NCBI GenBank assembly: GCA_903898975.1
Contig: CAIUHT010000472.1
Coordinates: 1-11,178, forward strand
DNA from: an uncultured Planctomycetaceae bacterium
GTDB lineage: Bacteria > Planctomycetota > Planctomycetia > Planctomycetales > Planctomycetaceae
DNA: 11,178 nt
Reading direction: 5' to 3'
Shown here: positions 1-7,969 of the stretch, piece after piece
Numbering within the stretch: position 1 is the stretch's first letter
Layout of the letters: each line of letters begins with the position of its first letter
Made by a program: the position numbers and the translations under genes
The notes under the pieces: generated by a model
What the model saw: only the letters and a program-made list of their open reading frames with translations
Told to the model about the DNA's origin: nothing
Database searches by the model: none

Positions 1-1242
1 CGGGTTGTGGTCGCGACCGTCGTTCCCCTGCGCGAATGGGGTTCGTCCGAACTCTCCCGCCCAGACCACCAGGGTCTCGTCGAGCAGGCCCCGCTGGGCC
101 AGGTCGGTCAACAGGCCCGCGATCGGTTGATCGACCTGCCGGGCCATCTCGGAGTGCCCCGTCTTCAAGCCCCCGTGCTGGTCCCAGGGGTTGCCAATCT
201 GACCCAGCTCGGCAGGCCGCGGGAGGCACGTCAACTCGACAAACCGCACCCCCCGCTCGACCAGCCGGCGGGCCAGCAGACATTGCCGGCCATACTCGGC
301 GGTTTCCGGCACTGGGGAATCGAGGCCGTAGAGCGTCCTGGTCGCGGCGGTCTCGCCCGAGAGGTCGACCAGTTCGGGGACTGCCGCCTGCATGCGGTAC
401 GCCACCTGGGCATTGCGGATGGCCGACTCGATTTGCGCAGCCGGGGTTGGTCCCGCATGCAGTCGATCGAGCCCTTCCACAAATCGCAGCCGACGGCGTT
501 GGGCCTGGTCGGGCTCGCGGGGCACGATGTTGGCCAGGGGCTCGGCCTGGGTCGGGTCGAGCAGTGACGCCTGGAACCGCGCGGGGAGATACCCCGACCC
601 CCAGTTGTTGATCCCCCCCAGCGGTGCCCCGCCACTGGCCAGCACGACAAACCCGGGCAGGTTGCGATTCTCGCTTCCCAGCCCATAGGCAATCCAGGCC
701 CCCGCGCTGGGGTGCCCCGCCAGGGTGAAACCGGTGTGCACGAAGTAATTCGCCTGCGCGTGCTCGTTCGCCTGGCTGGTCATCGAGCGGATGACTGCCA
801 GTCGATCGGCGTGAGCGCCGATGTGCGGGAACAACTCGCTGACAGGGATGCCACTCTCCCCCCGGGGCTCGAACTCCCAGGGGCTCGCCATGATGTTGCC
901 GTTGGCGTTGAACATGGTCGGGCGGACCGGCACTGGCATCGGCTTGCCGTGGTCGGTCTTGAGCCGGGGCTTGGGGTCGAAACTGTCGACGTGCGACACC
1001 CCCCCCGACATGAAGCAGAAAATCACGCTGCGAACTCGCGGCATGAACTGCCTGCCCCCTGGCTCACCCGCCAGTGGGTTGCCCCGCACAGCCCCCGCCC
1101 CCCCAGTGCCCACCTCGCTGGCCCCCATTTCACCCCGCGCCCACAGCCCTCCCAGCGCGGTCCACCCGAACCCCATCGACGCCCGCGTCAAAAACTCGCG
1201 GCGACTCGCTGGCAGACGACCAGCTGGCAGACTATTCGACAT
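1..1242 (-). CDS. DUF1501 family protein, Tat-exported, 3' end cut by window edge
   Basis: I read 414 codons with no stop from ATG 1242-1240 to the left edge. The family usually runs somewhat beyond this point, so perhaps 50-80 C-terminal residues are missing. The N-terminus has a twin-arginine signal, SRREFL (R14, R15), followed by a hydrophobic stretch, so the protein is probably exported folded by the Tat system. Family signatures seen are MSGGVSHVDSFDPKP (78-92), ERGVRFVEL (329-337), WDQHGG (353-358), and WAGEFGRTP (394-402) followed by GRDHNP (409-414). DUF1501 proteins are distantly related to the alkaline phosphatase superfamily, and their reaction is not established. The start overlaps the last 11 bp of the DUF1553 gene and has a strong Shine-Dalgarno, AAGGAG, 7 nt upstream, so the two are probably translationally coupled. 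Pairing of DUF1501 with PSCyt1/DUF1549/DUF1553 genes is the standard planctomycete arrangement. The family call is near certain; the function is unknown. Confidence 0.95.
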   Translation of the reverse strand, partial: MSNSLPAGRLPASRREFLTRASMGFGWTALGGLWARGEMGASEVGTGGAGAVRGNPLAGEPGGRQFMPRVRSVIFCFMSGGVSHVDSFDPKPRLKTDHGKPMPVPVRPTMFNANGNIMASPWEFEPRGESGIPVSELFPHIGAHADRLAVIRSMTSQANEHAQANYFVHTGFTLAGHPSAGAWIAYGLGSENRNLPGFVVLASGGAPLGGINNWGSGYLPARFQASLLDPTQAEPLANIVPREPDQAQRRRLRFVEGLDRLHAGPTPAAQIESAIRNAQVAYRMQAAVPELVDLSGETAATRTLYGLDSPVPETAEYGRQCLLARRLVERGVRFVELTCLPRPAELGQIGNPWDQHGGLKTGHSEMARQVDQPIAGLLTDLAQRGLLDETLVVWAGEFGRTPFAQGNDGRDHNP

Positions 1243-4200
1243 ACAAGAACTCCTTCAGGCAAAAGAGGGAATGCGCCAGATCCTGCCAGGCTTCCAGCTC
1301 CGCCGGACTGGGGGACTGGGCTTGGGCGTCGTTTAAGCCGGTCGGACCCGCCAGGTCAGGCAGCCCCAGTCCCCGCAGTTCTTCCAGCAGCAGCGTTTGC
1401 TCGGCGGGGGTGGGAGCCCGGCCCAAGGCGGCCTGGAACATCTCGACGACCCGCAGTGCGACCGGGCCGCGCCGCGCGGCGATCCGCGACCCCCACTTCT
1501 TCGCCTGGTCCAGCACCAGCGGGTCGTTCAGCATGGCCAGGGCCTGTGCCGGGACATTGGTCTGGTCGCGACGCCCGCGGGTTGTGCTCGGCTTGGGGGC
1601 GTCGAACACTTCGAGCAGTGAATGATGCGCATTCCGACGGATCTTCAGGTACACGCTCCGCCGGCGGTCTCCATCGAGCGGCCCCGGCGGGCCACCCCCT
1701 TCCGTCTTGTTGGTGAAGTAGACATTCACCCCCGGCCCCCCCATCCGCGCGTCAAGTTCCCCCGCGACCGCGAGCAGGGTGTCGCGCACCGCCTCGGCTT
1801 CCAGGCGTTGCACCGGCATGTGCGACAGCCAGCGATTGTCGGGATCCAGCCGCGCCGCCTCGGCCGAGGGCCGCGAGACCTGCCGCCACGCCCGTGACGT
1901 CAGCATCAGCCGCAGCATCCGCTTCACCGACCACCCCTCGGCGATGAACTGCGTCGCCAGTTCATCGAGCAGTTCGGGATGCGTTGGCAGCTCACCCAGT
2001 GCCCCGAAGTTGTCGACCGAGGCCACCAGCCCCCGACCAAACAGCTGCTGCCACAGGCGGTTCACCGCCACGCGCGCCACCAGGGGATTGCGGGGTGAAG
2101 CCAGTTCGTGCGCCCACTCCAGCCGGCCACTGCTGGCCGGACCAAAGACCGGTCCGCCGAACAGGCTGAGGCCCCGCCGCGCCACGGGGTCGCCCGGACG
2201 CGTGTGCTGCCCGCGGACAAACAGCGGCTGATCGTAGGGCACCCCTTCATAGAGCCCGGGAATGGTCCGCGGCACGGTCAGTTCCTGCTCCAGCCGGCGG
2301 TACTCGGCGACCAGGGGAGCCACCTCGGGGAGTTCGCCCAGTGTCGTGGGGAGCCAGCCCGCCCGCAGCAGGCTGTCGAGCGCCGCGACCTGGCTGTCGC
2401 TGGCGGCCCCCTCACCCCACGCGCGGGCGGCAGTGGCGATGACCGTCGCATACCGCGCTTCCAGTTCGGCCAGTGACCGGGGGGGGCCGGGCTCCAGCAG
2501 CAGTGGGGCGGCGGGAGTGGTCTCGCGGGGCAGTTCAGGATTCGCCCCGACCCGCACCTCGATCAGGCCAAACCAGCTGCGCTCGCCTCCCGAGGGTTGC
2601 ACCTCGAGATGAGCGTGCGACCCCAATCGGTAGGCGGTGTCGAGCCGCGACCAGCCCGGAGTGGTTTCGCCCCCCAACGTGATGGCAGGATAAATGCCCC
2701 CGTTGCCGAGCGGATAGTCTTCGATCACCAGTCGCACGCGGGCCCCCGGGCCCACCCCGCGCACAAACAGATTGGGCTCGCGAATGACAAACCGGGGAGA
2801 GGCCAGCAGACCGGTGTGCCGGGATGAGATGGCCAGCGAGTACGCCCCCGCAGGCCACAGTGCACCGACGAACCGATCGGCGGCCGGGTCGATGGCAAAC
2901 TCCCCGGGCACACCCGGCCCCGATTCCAACCCCGGCCCCCGCTGGAACCACTGCTGCCGCTGCGGGCCGCGCAGATCCCACAGCAGCGGGTGCCGGGCCA
3001 GGTTCAACTCCCGGCGGCCTGGCAACTCGCGTTGCCAAAACCGGGCCAGACCCTCCAGCCGGAGTACGAATTCGGCCGCCGGGACCGCAGCGTCGCCCGC
3101 TGGCACCGCCGCAGGGGGCAGGGGCGTGCTCGCCGGGGTGGAGGGCTTGGTGGGCTGTTCTCCCGCGACTACCCCGGCACGGGGGTCGGTCGCCAGTTGC
3201 CAGGGATGCAGAAAGTGCGCGGGGTCTTGCGCGGCGGAGAAGAGGCGGGCGAGTTCAGCACTTTCGGCGAGTTCACCAACCCGCCGGTTGACCTGGTCGA
3301 GTTCCCCGCGAAGTTCCTGCCAGGTGGCCCGCTCGGTGGGGGTGAAGACCGCGGCGAGTTCTTCGAGCGAGACTCCCTGCGGGCCCGCGGCGAAGCTGGT
3401 GGCAATTTCGCTGGCCGAGAGCGCCTTGCCGTACGCCCGCGCCTCCTCGACCTCCCCCGCCAGCGGGGGGTTGATGCCCGATAGCCTCTGGCCGAAGAGA
3501 AAGCGGGCCTCCCCCCCCTTGAATCGGTGCAGTTCCCCCTTCTGGTACCCTTGGCCGTACGGTTCGCCATTGCGGTAAAGAGTGATGCGGTGGTCCGCCG
3601 AGTAGACGATGGCGACATGCACCAGCGTGTCGGGCCCGGCGGTCTCGGCGGGGCCGTTGGGGTCGTTGGTCCGGCGGAAGAAATCGCTCCCGGCCATCCA
3701 GTGCCCCGGCTTCAGTTCGCCAAAGACGATCGAGTCGAAGAACTGCCCGACCGGCGTGTCGAGCCCCAGCACTCCACCGCCACGCTGCTCGTGATTCGCC
3801 AACGCGACCCACACCTCGAAGGTTTTCTCGGTCCAGTCGCGGGCGACCGGGCGGGTGCGGACCGACGCCGTCCGGCCATCCAGCAGCAACCGCCCCCGCT
3901 CAACACGGGCCCCGTCGAGCAGTTCGCCATGGTGCTCCCCCACGCTGTCGCGGGCGTCCTGTTCGAAACTCCAGCGCGCCTCGGGACGTGGCAGAGTCGC
4001 CCCCTCCGGGGCCGGCGCCGCGGGCTGGTCGGGTGAGGCGGCCCGGCGGCGGAGAGCCTCGGCGAGCGCGGGACGCTCGAACGCGGCGATCCGTTCCTGC
4101 ACGGCCTGTCGGCGCTGCACGAGCGTCGCACGTTCGCGGGACCGCGCCTCGCGTTCCCGCCAGCGTTCCACCACCTGCGGCGCAGCCTGTTGCCACGCCT

Positions 4201-5680
4201 GCGCGAGCCCGGCGCGAATCTGCCCCTTGAGCCCGGCCAGCCGCTCGCGATGCCGATCGCGCACCGCGGGCGGGTCAATCTCGATGGGCCCCGGATGTCC
4301 GCTGGCGAAGACTCCGAACAGGGCGTAGAAGTCGGCCTGGCTGATCGGATCGAACTTGTGGTCGTGGCACCGCGCGCAAGACACCGTCAGCCCCAGGAAG
4401 GTCTTGGTGAGCACGTCGATCTGGTTGTCGACCACCTTCACCCGGTCATCGAGGGCATCGACCGGAACGAACCCCAGCTCGACCATCCGCAACTGCAGCG
4501 TGGCGAGCGCCGACTCGTTGAACCCCTCGACCGCGTTCCACCTGGGCTCGGGGAGCAGGTCCCCCGCGATGTGCTCGCGGAGCAGCTGGTCGTAGGGCAG
4601 GTCGGCATTGAAGGCCCGCACCAGGTAGTCGCGGTAACGCCACGCCTGCGCGAGTTCGGGGTCTCCCTGGCTCCCGTGCGATTCGCAATACCGCACCAGG
4701 TCCATGAAGTGCCGGGCCTGCCGCTCTCCAAATCGAGGCGACGCCAGCAACCGATCGACCAGCCGGGGCCAGGCATCGGGCTCGGCGTCACTCACAAACT
4801 CCCGCGTCTCCTCCGCCGTCGGGGGGAGCCCGGTCAGGGCCTGGGTCACCCGCCGCACCAGTGTCGCCCGATCGGCGAGCGGGGCCGGTTGCAGGCCCTC
4901 AACCGCCAGCCGGGCCTGCAGAAACCGATCGATCACATGGGTGTCCCCGGCTGGCTCCCCGGTCCGCTCCCGCTCTCCCGCCCCTGCCGCTGCGTCGGTT
5001 GCGGGCTGGTCGGGCTCGACGCGGTTCTCTGCCCCGGGGGCCGCGAACGCGGGCGTAACCGGGGGAAGCTCGGGCCGACGGAGGGGCTGGAAGCTCCACC
5101 AGCGTTTCCGCCGCTCGAAGACAGCAGGCCAGGCGGTCGCCTGCTCCAGCTGCTGCGCCGAGGGGGGCTGGTCGCGGGGATCGACCCCGCCCCGCTCGAT
5201 CCACCGCCGCAGGTCGGCGACCGCCGCCGCGGTCAGCCGGGGGCCCCCCTTGGGCATTTTCGACACCCCGGGCTCGTGCCGCACCACCTGCAGCAGCAGG
5301 CTCTCCTCCGGTTGACCAGGCACCAGCACTGGTCCTGAATCGCCCCCCCGCCGGAGCGGTTCGCGGGCATCGAGCGCCAACCCTCCCTCCGCGGTCTGAC
5401 TGCTGTTGTGACAGGCGTAACACTGCTCCACCAGCAACGGGCGGATCCGCTGCTCAAAGAATTCCAGATCGTCCGGTGACCCGGCGGGAATCTTCGCCTG
5501 GTTGGGCGCGGACGGCGCAACGGGTCTGGGCGTTGTGACGGGCGCGTCTGGTGCACCGGGCCCCGTCGGAGGCTGGGCAATCGCCCCTGTCAGCCACACT
5601 CCCACGCCGGTCAACAGGAGACCCGAAAGCAAGACGGGCCGCAGCGCGAGGGAACCGCGAGAACAGACCGAGGCAGTCAT
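1232..5680 (-). CDS. Secreted PSCyt1-DUF1549-LamG-like-DUF1553 protein (planctomycete cytochrome-like family)
   Basis: The protein has 1482 residues from ATG 5680. The frame stays open to GTG 5743, but starting at 5680 puts a good signal peptide first (residues 1 to about 35, ending AIAQ). Domains in order: a proline/alanine linker; PSCyt1 with the haem-binding motif CYACH (C87, C90, H91) and a possible distal ligand in MPKGG (M142); DUF1549/PSCyt2 (about 248-459) with a second CxxCH, CARCHDHKFDP (C435, C438, H439); an Arg/Glu/Ala-rich, probably helical stretch (about 470-545); a LamG/concanavalin-like beta region (about 564-764); another helical stretch; an unassigned beta-rich region (about 865-1045); and DUF1553/PSD1 (about 1154-1400) with ASPRNPLVARVAVNRLW and RRDQTNVPAQALAMLNDP. 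The C-terminus, HSLFCLKEFLYVE, is typical. It lies between a sulfatase and a DUF1501 gene in one direction. The domain calls are solid. Haem attachment is likely from the motifs, but the reaction is unknown. Confidence 0.93.
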   Translation of the reverse strand: MTASVCSRGSLALRPVLLSGLLLTGVGVWLTGAIAQPPTGPGAPDAPVTTPRPVAPSAPNQAKIPAGSPDDLEFFEQRIRPLLVEQCYACHNSSQTAEGGLALDAREPLRRGGDSGPVLVPGQPEESLLLQVVRHEPGVSKMPKGGPRLTAAAVADLRRWIERGGVDPRDQPPSAQQLEQATAWPAVFERRKRWWSFQPLRRPELPPVTPAFAAPGAENRVEPDQPATDAAAGAGERERTGEPAGDTHVIDRFLQARLAVEGLQPAPLADRATLVRRVTQALTGLPPTAEETREFVSDAEPDAWPRLVDRLLASPRFGERQARHFMDLVRYCESHGSQGDPELAQAWRYRDYLVRAFNADLPYDQLLREHIAGDLLPEPRWNAVEGFNESALATLQLRMVELGFVPVDALDDRVKVVDNQIDVLTKTFLGLTVSCARCHDHKFDPISQADFYALFGVFASGHPGPIEIDPPAVRDRHRERLAGLKGQIRAGLAQAWQQAAPQVVERWREREARSRERATLVQRRQAVQERIAAFERPALAEALRRRAASPDQPAAPAPEGATLPRPEARWSFEQDARDSVGEHHGELLDGARVERGRLLLDGRTASVRTRPVARDWTEKTFEVWVALANHEQRGGGVLGLDTPVGQFFDSIVFGELKPGHWMAGSDFFRRTNDPNGPAETAGPDTLVHVAIVYSADHRITLYRNGEPYGQGYQKGELHRFKGGEARFLFGQRLSGINPPLAGEVEEARAYGKALSASEIATSFAAGPQGVSLEELAAVFTPTERATWQELRGELDQVNRRVGELAESAELARLFSAAQDPAHFLHPWQLATDPRAGVVAGEQPTKPSTPASTPLPPAAVPAGDAAVPAAEFVLRLEGLARFWQRELPGRRELNLARHPLLWDLRGPQRQQWFQRGPGLESGPGVPGEFAIDPAADRFVGALWPAGAYSLAISSRHTGLLASPRFVIREPNLFVRGVGPGARVRLVIEDYPLGNGGIYPAITLGGETTPGWSRLDTAYRLGSHAHLEVQPSGGERSWFGLIEVRVGANPELPRETTPAAPLLLEPGPPRSLAELEARYATVIATAARAWGEGAASDSQVAALDSLLRAGWLPTTLGELPEVAPLVAEYRRLEQELTVPRTIPGLYEGVPYDQPLFVRGQHTRPGDPVARRGLSLFGGPVFGPASSGRLEWAHELASPRNPLVARVAVNRLWQQLFGRGLVASVDNFGALGELPTHPELLDELATQFIAEGWSVKRMLRLMLTSRAWRQVSRPSAEAARLDPDNRWLSHMPVQRLEAEAVRDTLLAVAGELDARMGGPGVNVYFTNKTEGGGPPGPLDGDRRRSVYLKIRRNAHHSLLEVFDAPKPSTTRGRRDQTNVPAQALAMLNDPLVLDQAKKWGSRIAARRGPVALRVVEMFQAALGRAPTPAEQTLLLEELRGLGLPDLAGPTGLNDAQAQSPSPAELEAWQDLAHSLFCLKEFLYVE
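1250..1255 (-). promoter_or_regulatory. Ribosome-binding site of the DUF1501 gene, inside the upstream gene
   Basis: AAGGAG is read on the minus strand, 7 nt before ATG 1242. It lies inside the last codons of the upstream DUF1553-type gene. It fixes the start of the DUF1501 gene and suggests coupled translation. Confidence 0.75.
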
Positions 5681-5794
5681 GCGGGCGGAGTCTTCCAAAA
5701 GAAGCAAGGCAGATCGGAAAGTTGCCGGCGAGGCGTCACTCACGCAGGTCGTTGACGCCGCACAGCCACAGAATTGCGGCCACAGAGAGCGTGG

Positions 5795-7600
5795 TCATTG
5801 GCGCGTCAGTTCCACAAACAAGACCCCCTTCTTTCGGTCGACTTCCTGGATCCACGCATCCAGCCGGGCGGGACCGGGAGGAAGTTCCACATCGCGCCAT
5901 GTCACCGCTGTCTCGCCCGCGGAGAGGGGCCGCGACTCGGTCCGGCCCCCCACCGACCAGGACAGCACGCGGTCCCCCTCGCCCTTCGCCCCCCGCACTG
6001 TCACGGTGTACCGCCCCCCCTCTTTCACGTCGATCAGCCAGTGCCCCTGGTCGCCCGCACGCCAGTCGGCCCCACGCCAGTCTTGCCGCGTCAGCACCAC
6101 GGGATTCTCGTGCGGGGAACCGACGACCAGCCGGGGGGGACTCCAGTTGTCGGGGCGGGTTTGCGACACCTCGGCGAACCAGGCGTCGTATTGGGCCAGC
6201 AGGTTCGAGACCACCGCCGGTTCACGCTCGGCCAGGTTCACCGTTTCAAACGGATCGGCCTGCATGTCGAACAGTTCGTACGGGGCGTCGGCGGGGGCCG
6301 AGGGGGCGCCAAACCCGCTGTTGCGAACCAGCTTCCACCGCGTCGAGCGGGCGGCGAAGTGATGCCGGGGATCGGGCTGGTCGCCTCGATGCGACTGCAC
6401 AAACAGCGTGCGGTCGGGCCACTCCACCGGTTGCCGGGTGAGCAGCGGCCAGACGCTGCGACCATCGAAACGGGCCTCCGCCACACGGTCTGCGGCCACC
6501 CCCACGGATGGGGCGACGCCACACGCTTCCAGCAACGTCGGGGCCAGGTCGATGTGGGCGACCGGCAGATTCGACGCGACCCCAGGCTCCAGTCGGCCGG
6601 GCCAGTGCGCCAGCAGCATCGAACGGATCCCCCCCTCCAGCACCTCGGTCTTGCGCCCCCGGAACCCGGCATTGTAGCCCACGGTCGCTTCCCCATTGTC
6701 GGTCAGGAACAGGACAAGCGTTGAGCGGTCGAGGCCGGTTCGGGCCAGCCAGTCGGTCAGCCGCCCCACGTTCTGATCGATGTTCTCGATCATCGCGTAG
6801 GTGCGGGCGAGCGTTTCCGCGTCGAACCGCCCCGTACTGGGATGGCCGATCGGTCGGGGAAAACGCTCGGGAGCAATGCTCTCGCTGCGATAGTGTTCGA
6901 GCAGATCGGCAGGAACGTCGTGATACGGCCCATGCGGCGCGTTCGGGGCCAGGTATAAAAAGAACGGGCGCCCCGCCTGCGACTCCCGCTCGGCCCACGC
7001 GATTCCCTCGCGGAAGAAAACATCGGTGCAATAGCCCGACGCCCGCTCGGGTGTGCCATTGCGGAACAAGATGGGGTTGGTGTAGGCCCCTTCGCCCCCG
7101 GGCGGGTCACTCGGCTGACCAATCCCTCCCCCCCGATGGGCCAGGGCCATCTCGAACCCCCGGTCATGGGGCCGCAGCGGCCAGGTGTCGCCCAGGTGCC
7201 ATTTGCCGAACAGCCCGGTGGCATAGCCCGCGGCCCGCAGTCGCTGGGCGATGGTCGTCTCGGTCGGGTCCATCAGCGCCCGACCGCGATACGTATCGAT
7301 CGCGCGGGTGCGATAGTTGTACCGCCCGGTCATCAGGGAGGCGCGGGTCGGTGCACAGACCGGGCTCACGTAGAACGACGACAGCCGCGCACTCGCCGCG
7401 GCCAACCGATCGAGCGCCGGCGTTCGCAGCACCCGATTCCCGAAGAACCCCAGGTCGCCGTAGCCCTGGTCATCGGTGATGATCACCACCACGTTGGGAG
7501 GCCCGTCGGCGGCAGAGACCCGCCGCTGGTTTCCAAGGCCGCTGGAAGCAGAGGCGGCCAGCACACACAGCAGGAACCGGGCGGTCGAGAGGGAATTCAT
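5795..7600 (-). CDS. Secreted type I sulfatase (arylsulfatase family) with C-terminal beta module
   Basis: This 601-residue protein hydrolyses sulfate esters, probably on exported or periplasmic polysaccharide substrates. The frame is open upstream to 7804, but ATG 7600 is preferred. It gives a signal peptide (MNSLSTARFLLCVLAASASS) and has GAGGTG just upstream, and the extra upstream codons read as unstructured Arg/Gly/Pro-rich sequence. Catalytic features seen: NVVVIITDDQGYGD with metal-binding D43/D44; CAPTR (C82, the residue converted to formylglycine) followed by ASLMTGR; GKWHLG (K133, H135); APHGPYH (H223); LTDNG (D301, N302); and RGRKTEVLEGGIR (K317). The core ends near 485. Residues about 500-601 form a beta-rich module with GPARLDAWIQ and GVLFVEL, like the C-terminal modules on other planctomycete sulfatases. 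The gene is first in the apparent operon, 114 bp before the PSCyt gene. The substrate cannot be read from sequence, and no formylglycine-generating enzyme is in the window. Confidence 0.95.
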   Translation of the reverse strand: MNSLSTARFLLCVLAASASSGLGNQRRVSAADGPPNVVVIITDDQGYGDLGFFGNRVLRTPALDRLAAASARLSSFYVSPVCAPTRASLMTGRYNYRTRAIDTYRGRALMDPTETTIAQRLRAAGYATGLFGKWHLGDTWPLRPHDRGFEMALAHRGGGIGQPSDPPGGEGAYTNPILFRNGTPERASGYCTDVFFREGIAWAERESQAGRPFFLYLAPNAPHGPYHDVPADLLEHYRSESIAPERFPRPIGHPSTGRFDAETLARTYAMIENIDQNVGRLTDWLARTGLDRSTLVLFLTDNGEATVGYNAGFRGRKTEVLEGGIRSMLLAHWPGRLEPGVASNLPVAHIDLAPTLLEACGVAPSVGVAADRVAEARFDGRSVWPLLTRQPVEWPDRTLFVQSHRGDQPDPRHHFAARSTRWKLVRNSGFGAPSAPADAPYELFDMQADPFETVNLAEREPAVVSNLLAQYDAWFAEVSQTRPDNWSPPRLVVGSPHENPVVLTRQDWRGADWRAGDQGHWLIDVKEGGRYTVTVRGAKGEGDRVLSWSVGGRTESRPLSAGETAVTWRDVELPPGPARLDAWIQEVDRKKGVLFVELTRQ

Positions 7601-7604
7601 GCGG

Positions 7605-7610
7605 CACCTC
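7605..7610 (-). promoter_or_regulatory. Ribosome-binding site supporting the sulfatase start
   Basis: GAGGTG is read on the minus strand, 4 nt before ATG 7600, with the GAGG core 6 nt away. It supports this start over the longer open frame. Confidence 0.6.
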
Positions 7611-7621
7611 GCACACAGTGG

Positions 7622-7675
7622 CAACCGGTGGCGACCGCCGGGGACGCCCCCCGGGCCCGCCACCCACAGCGGTTG
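7622..7675 (-). promoter_or_regulatory. Large imperfect stem-loop in the sulfatase 5' leader
   Basis: There are three nested inverted pairs. CAACC (7622-7626) pairs with GGTTG (7671-7675). GGTGGCG (7627-7633) pairs with CGCCACC (7658-7664). CCGGGG (7638-7643) pairs with CCCCGG (7649-7654) around a 5-nt loop. That makes 18 base pairs, interrupted by one 6-nt bulge and one small internal loop. In the minus-strand transcript the element would end 22 nt before the sulfatase ATG, just ahead of the ribosome-binding site. It could be a leader control element or a stabilising 5' structure. It matches no riboswitch family I know, and its function is inferred only from position. Confidence 0.45.
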
Positions 7676-7911
7676 AAGAGAGTCTAACGAATGCACCGGC
7701 CACGAGCCCTTCGCAGGGGGGCTGGGTGGCGACCGACCCGCCAACGCGATCTCCACACCGGTATAGCTGGCACAATCGTCCGCCCTGCCTGCCCCCTTTC
7801 CCAAATCGACACCTTCGCCCCCCTTTGCCTGACCGTTGCCATTTCCGCACGCCGATTGAGTGAGCAGGAACCCTCCTCTCCCAGCGTGGGCTGTGGGGGC
7901 AGGGAGTCACT

Positions 7912-7927
7912 CGCCCCAAGAGGGGCG
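7912..7927 (+). other. Perfect hairpin in the leader of the Pro/Thr-rich protein gene
   Basis: CGCCCC (7912-7917) and GGGGCG (7922-7927) form a perfect 6-bp GC stem around the loop AAGA, 42 nt before ATG 7970. No T run follows, so it is not a standard terminator. It may simply be chance in GC-rich DNA. Confidence 0.3.
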
Positions 7928-7969
7928 GCACCAGTTGGGAATCCGCGGCGACACAGGCGGGCTGGCATC

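Larger units (their letters stand above)
7601..7969. other. Divergent intergenic region between sulfatase and Pro/Thr-rich protein
   Basis: These 369 bp separate two divergent genes, so promoters for both should lie here. I see no convincing -35/-10 pair on either strand. TATAGC at 7762-7767 and TTGCCA at 7836-7841 are isolated and lack partners at a proper spacing. The only structured elements are the two stem-loops listed separately. The long frames crossing this region encode Arg/Pro/Gly-rich sequence and look non-coding. Confidence 0.6.

Noticed and set aside
5681..5743. GTG 5743 as start of the PSCyt gene
   Set aside because: There is no Shine-Dalgarno before it, and it adds 21 residues ahead of a good signal peptide. 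It cannot be fully excluded, because the site before ATG 5680 is also weak.
5774..6724. Long plus-strand open frame opposite the sulfatase gene (316 codons), and many similar antisense frames over 1-7600
   Set aside because: They are Arg/Pro/Gly/His-rich, carry no motif I know, and lie opposite genes with clear conserved domains. Long antisense frames are expected in GC-rich DNA.
6951..6964. AT-rich TATAAAAAG word resembling a promoter
   Set aside because: It lies inside the sulfatase coding sequence and encodes the conserved FFLYLAPN strand on the other strand. No partner element is present.
7601..7804. In-frame upstream extension of the sulfatase
   Set aside because: It would bury the signal peptide behind 68 non-conserved residues and run through the leader stem-loop. 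ATG 7600 has its own ribosome-binding site.
7691..7969. In-frame upstream extension of the Pro/Thr-rich protein gene (93 codons)
   Set aside because: The added residues are basic and Pro-rich with no motif, while the ATG at 7970 is followed at once by a convincing hydrophobic anchor.
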